From the NCBI RefSeq assembly GCF_000718165.1, contig NZ_JOEY01000026.1, forward strand, positions 82,300 through 146,299: DNA of 64,000 bases. Reading direction: 5' to 3'. Positions 26,472 through 34,750 of this stretch are shown here, one piece after another. Made by a program: the position numbers and the translations under genes. The DNA is from Streptomyces fulvoviolaceus (GTDB taxonomy: Bacteria > Actinomycetota > Actinomycetes > Streptomycetales > Streptomycetaceae). Below the pieces are notes generated by a model, which worked only from the letters and a program-made list of their open reading frames with translations, was not told the DNA's origin and ran no database searches. Each line of letters opens with the position of its first letter. Position 1 is the first letter of the stretch.

Positions 26472-27284
26472 TCAGAGCTTGCGGGCGACCCCCGCGTACA
26501 CGGGCACGATGCCCTCCGCCTGGGCCGCCACGTCCTCGGCCTCCGGGCGCCACCCGTAGGCCGGGATCACACCGGGACCCAGCAGCTCCAGGCCGTCGAA
26601 GAAGCGGGAGAACTCGACCAGCGGACGGGGATGGAAGGGCACCCCGCTGCGGTGGAAGTGCTGCGTGGCCTTCTCGACGTCCTCCGGGCTGAGGTCCGGG
26701 GTGACCTGGGACAGGATCACGTAGCTGCCCGGGGCGAGCACGTCGACGTACCTCTTCAGCAGGCCGTGCACGTCGTCGCCGTCGGGATCGTCGTTCAGAT
26801 AGTGGGTCAGTGCCACCAGCGACAGCGCGATCGGCTGCGTGAAGTCCAGGGACTCGCCCGCCTGGGCCAGCAGGGTGTCGACGTCGCGGATGTCGGCGTG
26901 CACGTAGTCGGTGCTGCCCTCGGCCGAGCCGTGCAGCAGCGCCTGCGCGTGCCGGAGCACGATCGGGTCGTTGTCCGCGTACACCACCTTCGCCTCCGGG
27001 GCGACGCTCTGGGCGACCTGGTGCAGGTTGGGCTCGGTGGGGATGCCGGTGCCGATGTCCAGGAACTGGCGTATCCCGGCCTCGGCGACGGTCCGCACGG
27101 CCCGGTGCATGAAACGGCGGTTGGCGCGCGCCCCGCGCAGCACGGTGCCGTCCACCTCGAGGATCTTGCGGGCCAGTGCCTCGTCCACCGGGTAGTTGTC
27201 CTTGCCGCCCAGCCACCAGTCGTAGACCCGGGCGGGGTGCGGTCGGCTGGTGTCGATTCTGGGCGCGGCGTCGGATCCGGTCAT
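26472..27284 (-). CDS. SAM-dependent methyltransferase, DUF574 family
   Basis: These 270 residues match the actinobacterial S-adenosyl methyltransferase family PF04672/DUF574: IDTSRPHPARVYDWWLGGKDNYPVDE at the N-terminus, RFMHRAVRTVAEAGIRQFLDIGTGIPT (SAM motif I as DIGTG), VVYADNDPIVLRHAQALL and LDFTQPIALSLVALTHYLND. These proteins are typically encoded beside XRE-DUF5753 regulators, as here; their substrate is unknown. The gene ends 81 bp before narG on the same strand, so read-through into nar is possible. Confidence 0.9.
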   Translation of the reverse strand: MTGSDAAPRIDTSRPHPARVYDWWLGGKDNYPVDEALARKILEVDGTVLRGARANRRFMHRAVRTVAEAGIRQFLDIGTGIPTEPNLHQVAQSVAPEAKVVYADNDPIVLRHAQALLHGSAEGSTDYVHADIRDVDTLLAQAGESLDFTQPIALSLVALTHYLNDDPDGDDVHGLLKRYVDVLAPGSYVILSQVTPDLSPEDVEKATQHFHRSGVPFHPRPLVEFSRFFDGLELLGPGVIPAYGWRPEAEDVAAQAEGIVPVYAGVARKL

Positions 27285-27334
27285 GCGGTGCCTTCTCCCC
27301 TTGTGTAGTCACTCGCGTGAGGCGGTTCGTCGGT

Positions 27335-28198
27335 TCAGAAGTCCTCGCGGCGTTCCCGCAGGAGCTTCTTGGTGCGCTCGGCGGACGCGGCGCGCGCCGA
27401 CATGTGGTCCAGGACCTCCAGGTGCGTGGCGACCTCCGTGCGGGAGTCGAGATACAGCGCGCCGGTGAGGTACTCGGTGAAGACCATGTCGGGCAGCTCC
27501 GGCTCGCCGAAGCGGAACAGCGAGAAGGGCGCGTACGTCCCCGGGTGCGGGCCCTCCTCGAACTCGGCGACCTGGAGCGTGACGCGGTCGCGCTCGGCGA
27601 ACTCCAGGAGTTTGTCGAGCTGTTCGCGCATGACCTCGCCATGGATGCTCACCGGGCGGCGCAGCACCGTCTCGTCCATGATCACCCACAGGTGGGGCGG
27701 GTTCGGGCGCTCCAGCAGTGGCTGCCGGGCCATGCGCAGGGACACGTGCCGCTCGATCGTCTCCGGCCCCGCCCGGCCGATCGTGCCGGCCTCCATGACG
27801 GCGCGCGCGTAGTCCTCGGTCTGCAGCAGACCGGGGACGAAGTGCGGCTCGTAGGAGCGGATGATCCGGGCGGCGCCCTCCAGGCTCACGTACAGGCTGA
27901 ACCAGTCCGGCAGCACGTCGTGGAACCGCTGCCACCAGCCCGGCTGGTTCGCCTCCTCGGCCAGCGCGACGAACGCGGCCGCCTCCTCCTCGGCGACGCC
28001 GTACGTCTCGAGCAGCACCTGGACGTACGGGATCTTCAGTGCGACGTCGGCCATCTCCATCCGCCGTACGGTCGCGGGGGCCACCCGCAGTACCTGCGCG
28101 GCCTCCTCACGCTTGAGGCCGGCCGCCTCCCGCAGTTCCTGCAGGCGTTTCCCGAGCACCACCTGGCCCACGGTGGGCGCAGGGCGCCGCTCACTCAC
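27335..28198 (-). CDS. XRE-DUF5753 transcriptional regulator
   Basis: This 287-residue regulator has an N-terminal helix-turn-helix (LGKRLQELREAAGLKREEAAQVLRVAPATVRRMEMADVAL) and a DUF5753 C-terminal domain (YEPHFVPGLLQTEDYARAVMEA, QPLLERPNPPHLWVIMDETVLRRP). In Streptomyces such proteins often pair with small DUF397 proteins; none is present, and its partner is instead the DUF574 methyltransferase 50 bp downstream. The start is the GTG at 28198. It probably controls its own short operon and perhaps nar expression by read-through, which is inference. A dyad lies upstream at 28292-28308. Confidence 0.88.
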   Translation of the reverse strand: MSERRPAPTVGQVVLGKRLQELREAAGLKREEAAQVLRVAPATVRRMEMADVALKIPYVQVLLETYGVAEEEAAAFVALAEEANQPGWWQRFHDVLPDWFSLYVSLEGAARIIRSYEPHFVPGLLQTEDYARAVMEAGTIGRAGPETIERHVSLRMARQPLLERPNPPHLWVIMDETVLRRPVSIHGEVMREQLDKLLEFAERDRVTLQVAEFEEGPHPGTYAPFSLFRFGEPELPDMVFTEYLTGALYLDSRTEVATHLEVLDHMSARAASAERTKKLLRERREDF

Positions 28199-28291
28199 GC
28201 CACGCCTCCCCTACGTGTCGAAGCTCCCGTGCAGTGTGCCATGTTCCGCTGCCGGTCTCACCGGTCACGGCTGCTTCCTCGTCACCACTCC

Positions 28292-28308
28292 ATTACCTCA
28301 CGGGTAAT
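28292..28308. promoter_or_regulatory. Inverted repeat ATTACC-N5-GGTAAT
   Basis: The dyad sits in the 225-bp divergent gap between the XRE-DUF5753 gene and the membrane protein gene. Its AT-rich arms stand out from the GC-rich background. It is a candidate operator for one of the flanking genes. Confidence 0.5.
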
Positions 28309-28423
28309 CGACCGGTGCCCGTACGGACGAGATCGTGGTGGCAACGGGTTCCGGGCCGGCGCACTCCGGTCCGGGATCCGTATCCCGCACACTGCCGACG
28401 ACCTCGACGGAGGCTGATCCGCC

Positions 28424-28849
28424 ATGTCCGCAACCCAGCTCGCCGCACTCGCCCGGACCGCCGACACCCAGGCCATGCTGCGTCGCTTCCTGGCCCTGGA
28501 CGCGCTGGTGACCGGGGCGAACGGGCTCGCCTACCTCGCCGCGTCCGGTCCGCTCGGCGGGTTCCTCGGCGTCGACTCCGCGCTGCTGCTCGGGCTCGGG
28601 GCCTTCCTCCTGGTGTACGCGGCCGGGGTGGGCGTGCCGGCCTCGCGCGAACGGCCGCCGGTGCTCGCCGTGCGGGCCGTGATCGAGGCCAACCTCGCCT
28701 GGGCCGTGCTGAGTTGTCTGTCCCTCGCCCTGTGGCTGACGCCGAGCACGGCGGGCGCGGTGTGGACCGTGCTCCAGGCGGTCACCGTGGCAGGGTTCGC
28801 CCTGCTGCAGCAGATGGCCCTGAAGGCCCGTCAGGACAGCACCGACTGA
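28424..28849 (+). CDS. Four-helix integral membrane protein
   Basis: These 141 residues have four hydrophobic helices: ALVTGANGLAYLAASGPLGGF, ALLLGLGAFLLVYAAGVGV, AVIEANLAWAVLSCLSLALWL and AVWTVLQAVTVAGFALLQQM. The N-terminus (MSATQLAALARTADTQ) and C-terminus are polar. GGAGG lies upstream of the ATG. The family is unrecognised. Its 3' end overlaps the convergent MmyB-type XRE regulator by 19 bp. Small membrane proteins paired with such regulators are common in Streptomyces, so functional linkage is possible but not shown. Confidence 0.7.
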   Translation: MSATQLAALARTADTQAMLRRFLALDALVTGANGLAYLAASGPLGGFLGVDSALLLGLGAFLLVYAAGVGVPASRERPPVLAVRAVIEANLAWAVLSCLSLALWLTPSTAGAVWTVLQAVTVAGFALLQQMALKARQDSTD

Positions 28850-29655
28850 AGGTACTTGACCGTCGCCGGGTCGGCCGGGAGGAACGTCTCGATGGCCAGC
28901 TCGGCGACGGTCACGTCCATGGGCGTGTTGAAGGTGGAGATGGAGGAGATGAAGGACAGGATCCGGCCCTCGTGCTCGATCTGCATCGGCAGCGCGAAGT
29001 GGGGGACGGGATCGGCCAGTTGGTCGTCGTTGTCGTCGTCCGTCTCCGGCACCGGATACGCCGCGACCTCCTCGTACAGCGCCCGCAGCGGCTCCGAGCG
29101 GCGCAGGGCGATCTGCCGCTCCATCTGGTCGAGCAGATGCCCGCGCCACGCGCGCAGGTTGCGGATGCGCGGTGCCAGGCCCTGCGGGTGCAGGGTGAGC
29201 CGCATCGCGTTCAGCGGGGGTGTCAGCAGGGACTCCGGGACGCCGTCCAGGAGCATCAGGATGCCCCGGTTCGCGGCCACGACGTCGTACGTCGCGTCGA
29301 CCACGACCGCCGGGTAGGGCTCGTAGCCCTGGATCAGACGCTCGATGCCCTCGCGCAGGGCGTCCAGTCCCGGGTCGTCCAACGGTGTCTCCGGGTAGCG
29401 CGGGGCGTAACCGGCCGCCAGCAGCAGTGCGTTGCGCTCCCGCACCGGGACGTCCAGGTGCTCGGCCAGCCGCAGCACCATCTCCTCGCTCGGCCGGGAG
29501 CGGCCCGTCTCGACGAAGCTGATGTGCCGGGCCGAGGAGTCGGCACGCAGTGCCAGCTCCAGCTGACTGACCCGCCGCTGCTCCCGCCAGGCCCGCAGGA
29601 GCGGGCCGACACCCTTGGCGCCGGCGGTGGCGGAATCGGACGTGGGAGCGGCCAT
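28831..29655 (-). CDS. XRE regulator with MmyB-like ligand domain
   Basis: This 274-residue regulator has an N-terminal helix-turn-helix (LLRAWREQRRVSQLELALRADSSARHISFVETGRSRPSEEMVLRLAEHLDVP) followed by the MmyB-like ligand-binding domain: RNALLLAAGYAPRYPETPL, PYPAVVVDATYDVVAANRGILMLL, RNLRAWRGHLLDQMERQIALR, and a C-terminal TPMDVTVAELAIETFLP. These domains may bind fatty-acid-like ligands in homologues. The start is the ATG at 29655. Its 3' end overlaps the convergent membrane protein gene. The divergent gene upstream encodes the pterin dehydratase. Confidence 0.88.
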   Translation of the reverse strand: MAAPTSDSATAGAKGVGPLLRAWREQRRVSQLELALRADSSARHISFVETGRSRPSEEMVLRLAEHLDVPVRERNALLLAAGYAPRYPETPLDDPGLDALREGIERLIQGYEPYPAVVVDATYDVVAANRGILMLLDGVPESLLTPPLNAMRLTLHPQGLAPRIRNLRAWRGHLLDQMERQIALRRSEPLRALYEEVAAYPVPETDDDNDDQLADPVPHFALPMQIEHEGRILSFISSISTFNTPMDVTVAELAIETFLPADPATVKYLQSVLS

Positions 29656-29787
29656 ACGGATGACAGTAACCGAGGAGCGGCCCAAGGTGTCCGCCGTCGA
29701 CCACCGGGAACCCTCCTGACCAGGGCCGCAGCGCTTCGGTTGTGGCAGGCTGAAGAAGAACCCCCACCCCGGGAAGGGAGCACGGCC

Positions 29788-30093
29788 ATGCCCGTGGAAC
29801 CGCTGTCGCAGAAGGAGATCGAGGACCGGCTCGCGGAGCTGCCGGGCTGGTCGCTCGACGGAGACCGCATCGCCCGCACCTACCGGCTCGGCACGCACTT
29901 CGCCGCGACCGCGATGGTCGTACACATCGCCCAGGTCCAGGACAAGCTCGACCACCACTCCGACCTCACTCTCGGTTACAACACCGTCTCCCTGACCGTG
30001 AACACGCACAGCGTGGGCGGGGCCGTGACGGAGATGGACTTCAAGCTGGCGCGCAAGGTGGAGGCGCTCGCCCCCGGCCACGGAGCCCAGTGA
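29788..30093 (+). CDS. 4a-hydroxytetrahydrobiopterin dehydratase (PCD)
   Basis: This 101-residue protein has the PCD/DCoH fold with the active-site core VVHIAQVQDKLDHHSDLTLGYNTVSLTVNTHSVGGAVTEMDFKLARKVE, including the HHxD histidines. It dehydrates pterin-4a-carbinolamine to recycle tetrahydropterin after aromatic hydroxylation. GGGAAGGGAG precedes the ATG. Its stop overlaps the next gene, a methyltransferase, as GTGA at 30090-30093, so they are translationally coupled; there is no aromatic amino acid hydroxylase nearby. Confidence 0.9.
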   Translation: MPVEPLSQKEIEDRLAELPGWSLDGDRIARTYRLGTHFAATAMVVHIAQVQDKLDHHSDLTLGYNTVSLTVNTHSVGGAVTEMDFKLARKVEALAPGHGAQ

Positions 30094-30842
30094 GGCAGGT
30101 GCTCGACTACGACAAGGAGGCCGACGCCTACGACACCTCCCGCGGCGGCGAGCCGAGAGCCGCCGCTGCCGCGGACGCCGTGCTCGGCCTGGTCCCCGCC
30201 GCCGCCCGCCGGCTCCTCGATGTCGCCTGCGGCACGGGGATCGTCACCCGGCGGCTCGCGACGGCCCGGCCCGGCCTCGGGGTGACGGGCGCGGACCTCA
30301 CGCACGCGATGGCCCGGATGGCCGCCGTACGCCTGCCGGGTGCGATCGTCCTGGCCGACAGCCGCCAACTGCCGTTCCCGGACGGGGCGTTCGACGCCGT
30401 CAGCAGTGTGTGGCTGCTGCATCTGCTGGACGCGCCCGGCGACGTACGGGCCGTCGTCGCCGAGTGTGCGCGCGTGCTGCGGCCCGGCGGGGTGTATGTC
30501 ACGACCGTCGACAAGGCCGCCTCCCACAACGTCGGCAGCGACATCGACGGGGTGCTCGCCTCCCGCCCGCCCCGGCCGGCCGCCGATGCCGCGGCCGGCG
30601 TCGGGGCGTACGCCGCCGAAGCGGGCCTGCGCCCCCTCGGCCGGGCCCGCTTCCAGGGCCGCGGTCAGGGCCGCAGCCCCCGCCGCGCCATCGCCGACCT
30701 GCGGCGCGGCTGGTTCATGACGCTGCCGCCGGGTTCCTCGCTGAGTGAGGGGTTCGCCACCCGGCTGGCGGCCCTGCCGGACCAGGACCGTCCGCGGGCC
30801 GATCCCGTGTTCACGCTCCGGTCGTTCCGGAAGGCCGGCTGA
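30090..30842 (+). CDS. Class I SAM-dependent methyltransferase
   Basis: This 250-residue cytoplasmic methyltransferase has YDKEADAYDTSRGGEPRAAAAADAVLG, SAM motif I LLDVACGTGIVTRRLA, GVTGADLTHAMARMAAVR, LPFPDGAFDAVSSVWLLHLLD and the post-motif ECARVLRPGGVYVTTVD. The GTG at 30090 overlaps the pterin dehydratase stop. The gene ends by overlapping 32 bp with the convergent DUF1579-like gene. The substrate cannot be inferred. Confidence 0.85.
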   Translation: MRQVLDYDKEADAYDTSRGGEPRAAAAADAVLGLVPAAARRLLDVACGTGIVTRRLATARPGLGVTGADLTHAMARMAAVRLPGAIVLADSRQLPFPDGAFDAVSSVWLLHLLDAPGDVRAVVAECARVLRPGGVYVTTVDKAASHNVGSDIDGVLASRPPRPAADAAAGVGAYAAEAGLRPLGRARFQGRGQGRSPRRAIADLRRGWFMTLPPGSSLSEGFATRLAALPDQDRPRADPVFTLRSFRKAG

Positions 30843-31287
30843 AGTCCATGTACCAGTTGGTCACCCAGGTGTCCCCGCCGTCCACCGAGAAGGCCTGCTC
30901 CCAACGGGCGGCGCTGTCGGAGATCCCCGACCACACGAACCGCACCCGCACGTCCTTCCCGTCGTGCGTGTCGTCGCCGTAGAACTCGCCGCGACCGCCC
31001 TCGAAGCGGCCGATCACCGGCGGGAAGAGCCTTCCGGTGGTGTTGGACGACCAGTTCAGCGACCACTCCCGCGTGTCCACGTCGAACAGCCGCAGCGTCA
31101 GTCCCTTCGCGCCCAGGTACGGCATGTCGATCTCGTCGATGTTGGCGGCCCCGTCGAACAGCGGCCGGCACCAGTGCGTCGCCGGGAACTCCACCCAGTC
31201 GCTGTCGGGGGCGAGGAAGTCGGCGCGGCGACGGTTCAGCACTTCCCACTCGCCGTGGAAGAAGTCGAAGTCGTGCGGGCTGCTCAT
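30811..31287 (-). CDS. DUF1579-like hypothetical protein
   Basis: These 158 residues start HDFDFFHGEWEVLNRRR, an opening found in DUF1579-like/calycin-type proteins, with WVEFPATHWCRPLFDGAANIDEI and repeated aromatic strands (RLFDVDTREWSLNWSSNTTGR, DVRVRFVWSGIS, WYMDFSR). The pattern suggests a beta-barrel that could bind a small ligand. It overlaps the upstream gene on the same strand as ATGA (31284-31287), so the pair is an operon. The start is the ATG at 31287. The function is unknown. Confidence 0.7.
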   Translation of the reverse strand: MSSPHDFDFFHGEWEVLNRRRADFLAPDSDWVEFPATHWCRPLFDGAANIDEIDMPYLGAKGLTLRLFDVDTREWSLNWSSNTTGRLFPPVIGRFEGGRGEFYGDDTHDGKDVRVRFVWSGISDSAARWEQAFSVDGGDTWVTNWYMDFSRPSGTTGA

Positions 31288-31781
31288 GAGCGGTCTCCGG
31301 TGGTTCCGTCGGGCAGGGAATCGGCCAAGTAGGCGGCCAGGTCCGGGACTTCGGGCACCAGCATGTGGCGTACCCAGGCGTCCCGCTCGTGCAGGACCGG
31401 CGGCAGTTCGAAGACGCAGCCGATCCACGGCAGGCCGGGCTTGACGAAGTGGGTGGGGTCGTTGTCCGGGCAGCCGAGCACCGCCTGGCCCGCCGCCGCG
31501 TTCCCGTAGTGCAGGACGTTGTCCCACACCCAGCTGTACGCGTTGACGTAGGCACCGTCGTCATCGCCCCGGTGCAGCACGACGAAGGTCGCGGGCGGTG
31601 TGCCGTCCGGCTCCGGCAGCAGCTCCGGGAGGATCTCGTACGCCGCCTTCTCGACCTCGGGCGCGATGCCGGCCGGGTCCGCGGTGACGTGGTACCGCTT
31701 GATCCGCCGCCCGGCCACCTCGATCGGCGGCAGCACGGTCAGCAGTTTCTCCTTGAAGCGTTGTTTCTCCGTGAAGGCCAT
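31284..31781 (-). CDS. Conserved hypothetical, operon mate of the DUF1579-like gene
   Basis: This is a 165-residue soluble protein: FTEKQRFKEKLLTVLPPIEVAGRRIKRYHVTADP, then PEVEKAAYEILPELLPEPDGTPPATFVVLHRGDDDGAYVNAYSWVWDNVLHYGNAAAG. No catalytic motif is recognised. It starts 18 bp from the centre-left of the ACTTCACTG dyad and is divergent from the WYL regulator, which probably controls it. The stop overlaps the next gene start. Confidence 0.65.
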   Translation of the reverse strand: MAFTEKQRFKEKLLTVLPPIEVAGRRIKRYHVTADPAGIAPEVEKAAYEILPELLPEPDGTPPATFVVLHRGDDDGAYVNAYSWVWDNVLHYGNAAAGQAVLGCPDNDPTHFVKPGLPWIGCVFELPPVLHERDAWVRHMLVPEVPDLAAYLADSLPDGTTGDRS

Positions 31782-31799
31782 GGACAGGACGTTAGGACC

Positions 31800-31828
31800 A
31801 CTTCACTGACACCATGTGGCAGTGAAGT
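31800..31828. promoter_or_regulatory. Operator overlapping the WYL regulator start
   Basis: ACTTCACTG (31800-31808) and CAGTGAAGT (31820-31828) are a perfect 9-bp inverted repeat with an 11-base spacer. The right arm covers the GTG start codon at 31822, and the left arm lies 18 bp before the divergent gene. It fits an autoregulatory site controlling both genes. Confidence 0.65.
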
Positions 31829-32772
31829 CCAGCCGACTCGTCTCGATCCTCCTGCTGCTCCAGACCCGGGGCCGGATGACCGCCGCCCAGCTCGCCGAGG
31901 AGCTGGAGGTGTCCGTGCGGACCGTCTACCGGGACGTGGACGCGCTGAGTGCGGCGGGCGTCCCGCTGTACGGCGATGCCGGCCACGCCGGCGGCTACCG
32001 CCTCCTCGACGGCTACCGCACCCGGCTGACCGGCCTCACCACCGACGAGGCCGAGGCCCTCTTCCTCTCCGGCGTCCCCGGCCCCGCCGCCGAGCTGGGT
32101 CTGGGGTCCGTCCTGGCGGCCGCCCAGCTCAAGGTCCGTGCCGCGCTGCCGGCGGAGCTACGCCCCCACGCCGACCGGATCAGCGGCCGCTTCCACCTCG
32201 ACACGACCGGCTGGTACGCGGACGCCGACGAGGCGCCGTACCTCCCGGCGGTCGCGGACGCGGTGTGGAACAGCCGAGTGCTGCACGTCCTGTACCGGCG
32301 CTGGGCCGAACCCACCGACGTGGAGCGCCGTCTGGAGCCGTACGGGCTCGTGCTGAAGGCGGGCCGCTGGTACGTCGTCGCGGGCCCGGGTCCGCGCACC
32401 TTCCGTGTCGACCAGATTCTCGAACTCGCCGGGTCCGACGAGGAGTTCACCCGGCCGGACGACTTCGACCTGGCCGCCTACTGGGATGTGTATCAGCGCG
32501 ACTTCCACGACCGGCTGTACCGGAGCGAGGCGGTGGTGCGGCTGGCGCCGGGCGTGACGCTCGCCAGGGCGGTCAACGGGCGTGCCCAGCCGGATGGTTG
32601 GACCCTGGCAACCGTCCCCGTCGAGTCCGTCGACCAGGCACTCGGGGAGTTCCTGCGGCTGGGTTTGGACGTCGAGGTCCTGGAACCGCCGGAACTGCGC
32701 GAGAAGGTGGCCCGAACGATCGCCGAACTGGCCGAAAGATACGGCAACGTCGGGGCGCACAGCGGCGACTGA
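31822..32772 (+). CDS. WYL-domain transcriptional regulator
   Basis: This is a DeoR/YafY-type regulator of 316 residues. The N-terminal helix-turn-helix is RGRMTAAQLAEELEVSVRTVYRDVDALSAAGVPLYGDAGHAGGYRLLDGY. The WYL core follows (VLHVLYRRWAEPTDVERRLEPYGLVLKAGRWYVVAGPGPRTFRVDQI), plus a C-terminal WCX-like extension (EAVVRLAPGVTLARA, EFLRLGLDVEVLEPPELREKVARTIAEL). GTG at 31816 or 31822 may be the start; both lie within the operator dyad, which suggests a leaderless or near-leaderless transcript. The PL11 lyase gene follows after 39 bp on the same strand. Confidence 0.88.
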   Translation: MKSSRLVSILLLLQTRGRMTAAQLAEELEVSVRTVYRDVDALSAAGVPLYGDAGHAGGYRLLDGYRTRLTGLTTDEAEALFLSGVPGPAAELGLGSVLAAAQLKVRAALPAELRPHADRISGRFHLDTTGWYADADEAPYLPAVADAVWNSRVLHVLYRRWAEPTDVERRLEPYGLVLKAGRWYVVAGPGPRTFRVDQILELAGSDEEFTRPDDFDLAAYWDVYQRDFHDRLYRSEAVVRLAPGVTLARAVNGRAQPDGWTLATVPVESVDQALGEFLRLGLDVEVLEPPELREKVARTIAELAERYGNVGAHSGD

Positions 32773-32811
32773 GTGGACGGAACCCGTCCGTCCTCTCAGG
32801 AGGTACGTCTC

Positions 32812-34689
32812 GTGCAGCACCCGCACCCGCACAAGCACCGCAGACGAAGGGCCGTCCTCTCCGCGCTGGGCGCCGCCGCGGCACTGGTCGCCGCCGGGCT
32901 CACCCAGCTCGCCACCGGTACGGCCGAGGCCGCCACCGCCCGCCAGGTCGAGGCCCTCGACCGGGGTGTCGTCAGCGTCCACACCGACGCCGGCAACCTG
33001 GTCAGCTGGCGCTGGCTCGGCACCGACCCGAACGACGTCTCCTTCAACGTCTACCGGGCCGGTGCGTTGGTCAACTCGACCCCGATCACCGGCTCCACGA
33101 ACTACTTCCACTCCGGCGCCCCCTCCCAGGCCGACTACACGATCCGCGCGATCGTCGGCGGCGTGGAGCAGGCCGACTCGGTGCACGCGATCCAGTTCCG
33201 CACCGGCTACAAGGACGTCCCGATCAGCCCGCCCTCGGGCGGCACGACCCCCGACGGCGTCGCCTACACCTACGAGGCCAACGACGCCTCCGTCGCCGAC
33301 CTCGACGGCGACGGCGCGCTGGACTTCGTGCTGAAGTGGCAGCCGACGAACGCCAAGGACAACTCCCAGTCCGGCTACACCGGCAACACCATCCTCGACG
33401 GCGTCAAGCTCGACGGCACCCGGCTGTGGCGCATCGACCTGGGCCGCAACATCCGCTCCGGCGCGCACTACACGCAGTTCCAGGCGTACGACTACGACGG
33501 CGACGGCAAGGCCGAGATCGCCATGAAGACGGCGGACGGCACGGTCGACGGAACCGGCGCGGTGATCGGCAGTTCGTCGGCCGACTACCGCAATTCGAGC
33601 GGCTACATCCTCTCCGGCCCCGAGTACCTGACCATGTTCAACGGCCAGACCGGCAAGGCGATGCAGACCGTCGACTACGTCCCGGCCCGCGGCACCGTCT
33701 CGTCCTGGGGCGACTCGTACGGCAACCGTGTCGACCGCTTCCTCGCGGGCACGGCGTACCTGGACGGCGCCCGGCCCTCGGTCATCATGGCGCGCGGCTA
33801 CTACACCCGTACGGTGATCGCCGCCTGGGACTGGCGGGGCGGCGCCTTCCCCCGCCGCTGGACCTTCGACACCAACTCCTCGACCAACACCGGCAAGGGG
33901 TACGACGGTCAGGGCTCGCACAGCCTCTCCGTCGGGGACGTCGACAACGACGGCAAGGACGAGATCGTCTACGGTGCGATGGCCGTCGACGACAACGGCA
34001 ACGGGCTGTGGACCACGAAGACCGGGCACGGCGACGCCCAGCACCTCGGCGATCTCGACCCGGCGCACTCCGGTCTGGAGTACTTCAAGGTCTCGGAGTC
34101 GACCTCGCAGCCGGCCGAGCTGTACATCAACCCGGCGAACGGCACGGTCAATTGGAGCCTGGCCGCGTGCTGCGACAACGGGCGCGGCGTCGCGGGTGAC
34201 ATCTGGGCCGGCAACGACGGCGCCGAGGTCTGGTCGGCCTCCGACTCGTCCATCCGCGACGAGGCCGGCGCGACGAAGGGCCGCGAGCCGTCCTCGGTCA
34301 ACTTCCTGTCCTGGTGGGACGGGGACACGACCCGCGAACTCCTCGACGGCACCCACATCGACAAGTACGGCACGTCCTCCGACACCCGCCTGCTGACCGG
34401 CTCCTCGGTCCACTCCAACAACAGCACCAAGGCGACGCCGTCCCTGTCCGGCGACATCTTCGGTGACTGGCGCGAGGAGGTCGTCTGGCCGACGTCGGGC
34501 AACACGGCGCTCAGGATCTACTCGACGCCGACGGAAACGAGCACGAAGATCACGACCCTGCTGCACGACACGATGTACCGCACGGGCCTGGCCTGGCAGA
34601 ACACCGCCTACAACCAGCCCCCGCACCCGAGCTTCTTCATCGGCAACGGGATGGCGACGGCACCTCGGCCGACGGTCTACACACCGTGA
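32812..34689 (+). CDS. Secreted rhamnogalacturonan lyase, PL11
   Basis: These 625 residues start with a signal peptide (basic HKHRRRR, hydrophobic AVLSALGAAAALVAAGL, Ala-rich cleavage AEAA). The mature enzyme is a PL11 beta-propeller lyase: RQVEALDRGVVSVHTDAGNLVSWRWLGTDP, FNVYRAG, DASVADLDGDGALDFVLKWQP, YDYDGDGKAEIAMKTADGTVDG (calcium-binding DGDG blades), VDNDGKDEIVYGAMAVDDNG and LACWxCxDNG-like WSLAACCDNGRG. It cleaves the pectin backbone by beta-elimination. No CBM is attached. CAGGAGGT precedes the GTG. It begins 39 bp after the WYL gene and ends at a strong hairpin. Confidence 0.9.
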   Translation: MQHPHPHKHRRRRAVLSALGAAAALVAAGLTQLATGTAEAATARQVEALDRGVVSVHTDAGNLVSWRWLGTDPNDVSFNVYRAGALVNSTPITGSTNYFHSGAPSQADYTIRAIVGGVEQADSVHAIQFRTGYKDVPISPPSGGTTPDGVAYTYEANDASVADLDGDGALDFVLKWQPTNAKDNSQSGYTGNTILDGVKLDGTRLWRIDLGRNIRSGAHYTQFQAYDYDGDGKAEIAMKTADGTVDGTGAVIGSSSADYRNSSGYILSGPEYLTMFNGQTGKAMQTVDYVPARGTVSSWGDSYGNRVDRFLAGTAYLDGARPSVIMARGYYTRTVIAAWDWRGGAFPRRWTFDTNSSTNTGKGYDGQGSHSLSVGDVDNDGKDEIVYGAMAVDDNGNGLWTTKTGHGDAQHLGDLDPAHSGLEYFKVSESTSQPAELYINPANGTVNWSLAACCDNGRGVAGDIWAGNDGAEVWSASDSSIRDEAGATKGREPSSVNFLSWWDGDTTRELLDGTHIDKYGTSSDTRLLTGSSVHSNNSTKATPSLSGDIFGDWREEVVWPTSGNTALRIYSTPTETSTKITTLLHDTMYRTGLAWQNTAYNQPPHPSFFIGNGMATAPRPTVYTP

Positions 34690-34694
34690 ACGAC

Positions 34695-34730
34695 GGTGGG
34701 TGCGCGCCTCCTCGGAGACGCGCACCCACC
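34695..34730. terminator. Perfect 12-bp stem, bidirectional terminator
   Basis: GGTGGGTGCGCG (34695-34706) pairs with CGCGCACCCACC (34719-34730), and the 12-base loop can form extra pairs. It lies between the convergent ends of PL11 (34689) and the MmpS-like gene (34751). Confidence 0.85.
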
Positions 34731-34750
34731 CGCTCGGCTGATGTCGAGGT

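Noticed and set aside
32773-32811. Upstream start for PL11 (MDGTRPSSQEV)
   Set aside because: The ribosome site CAGGAGGT lies inside this stretch, just before the GTG at 32812, which directly begins the signal peptide.
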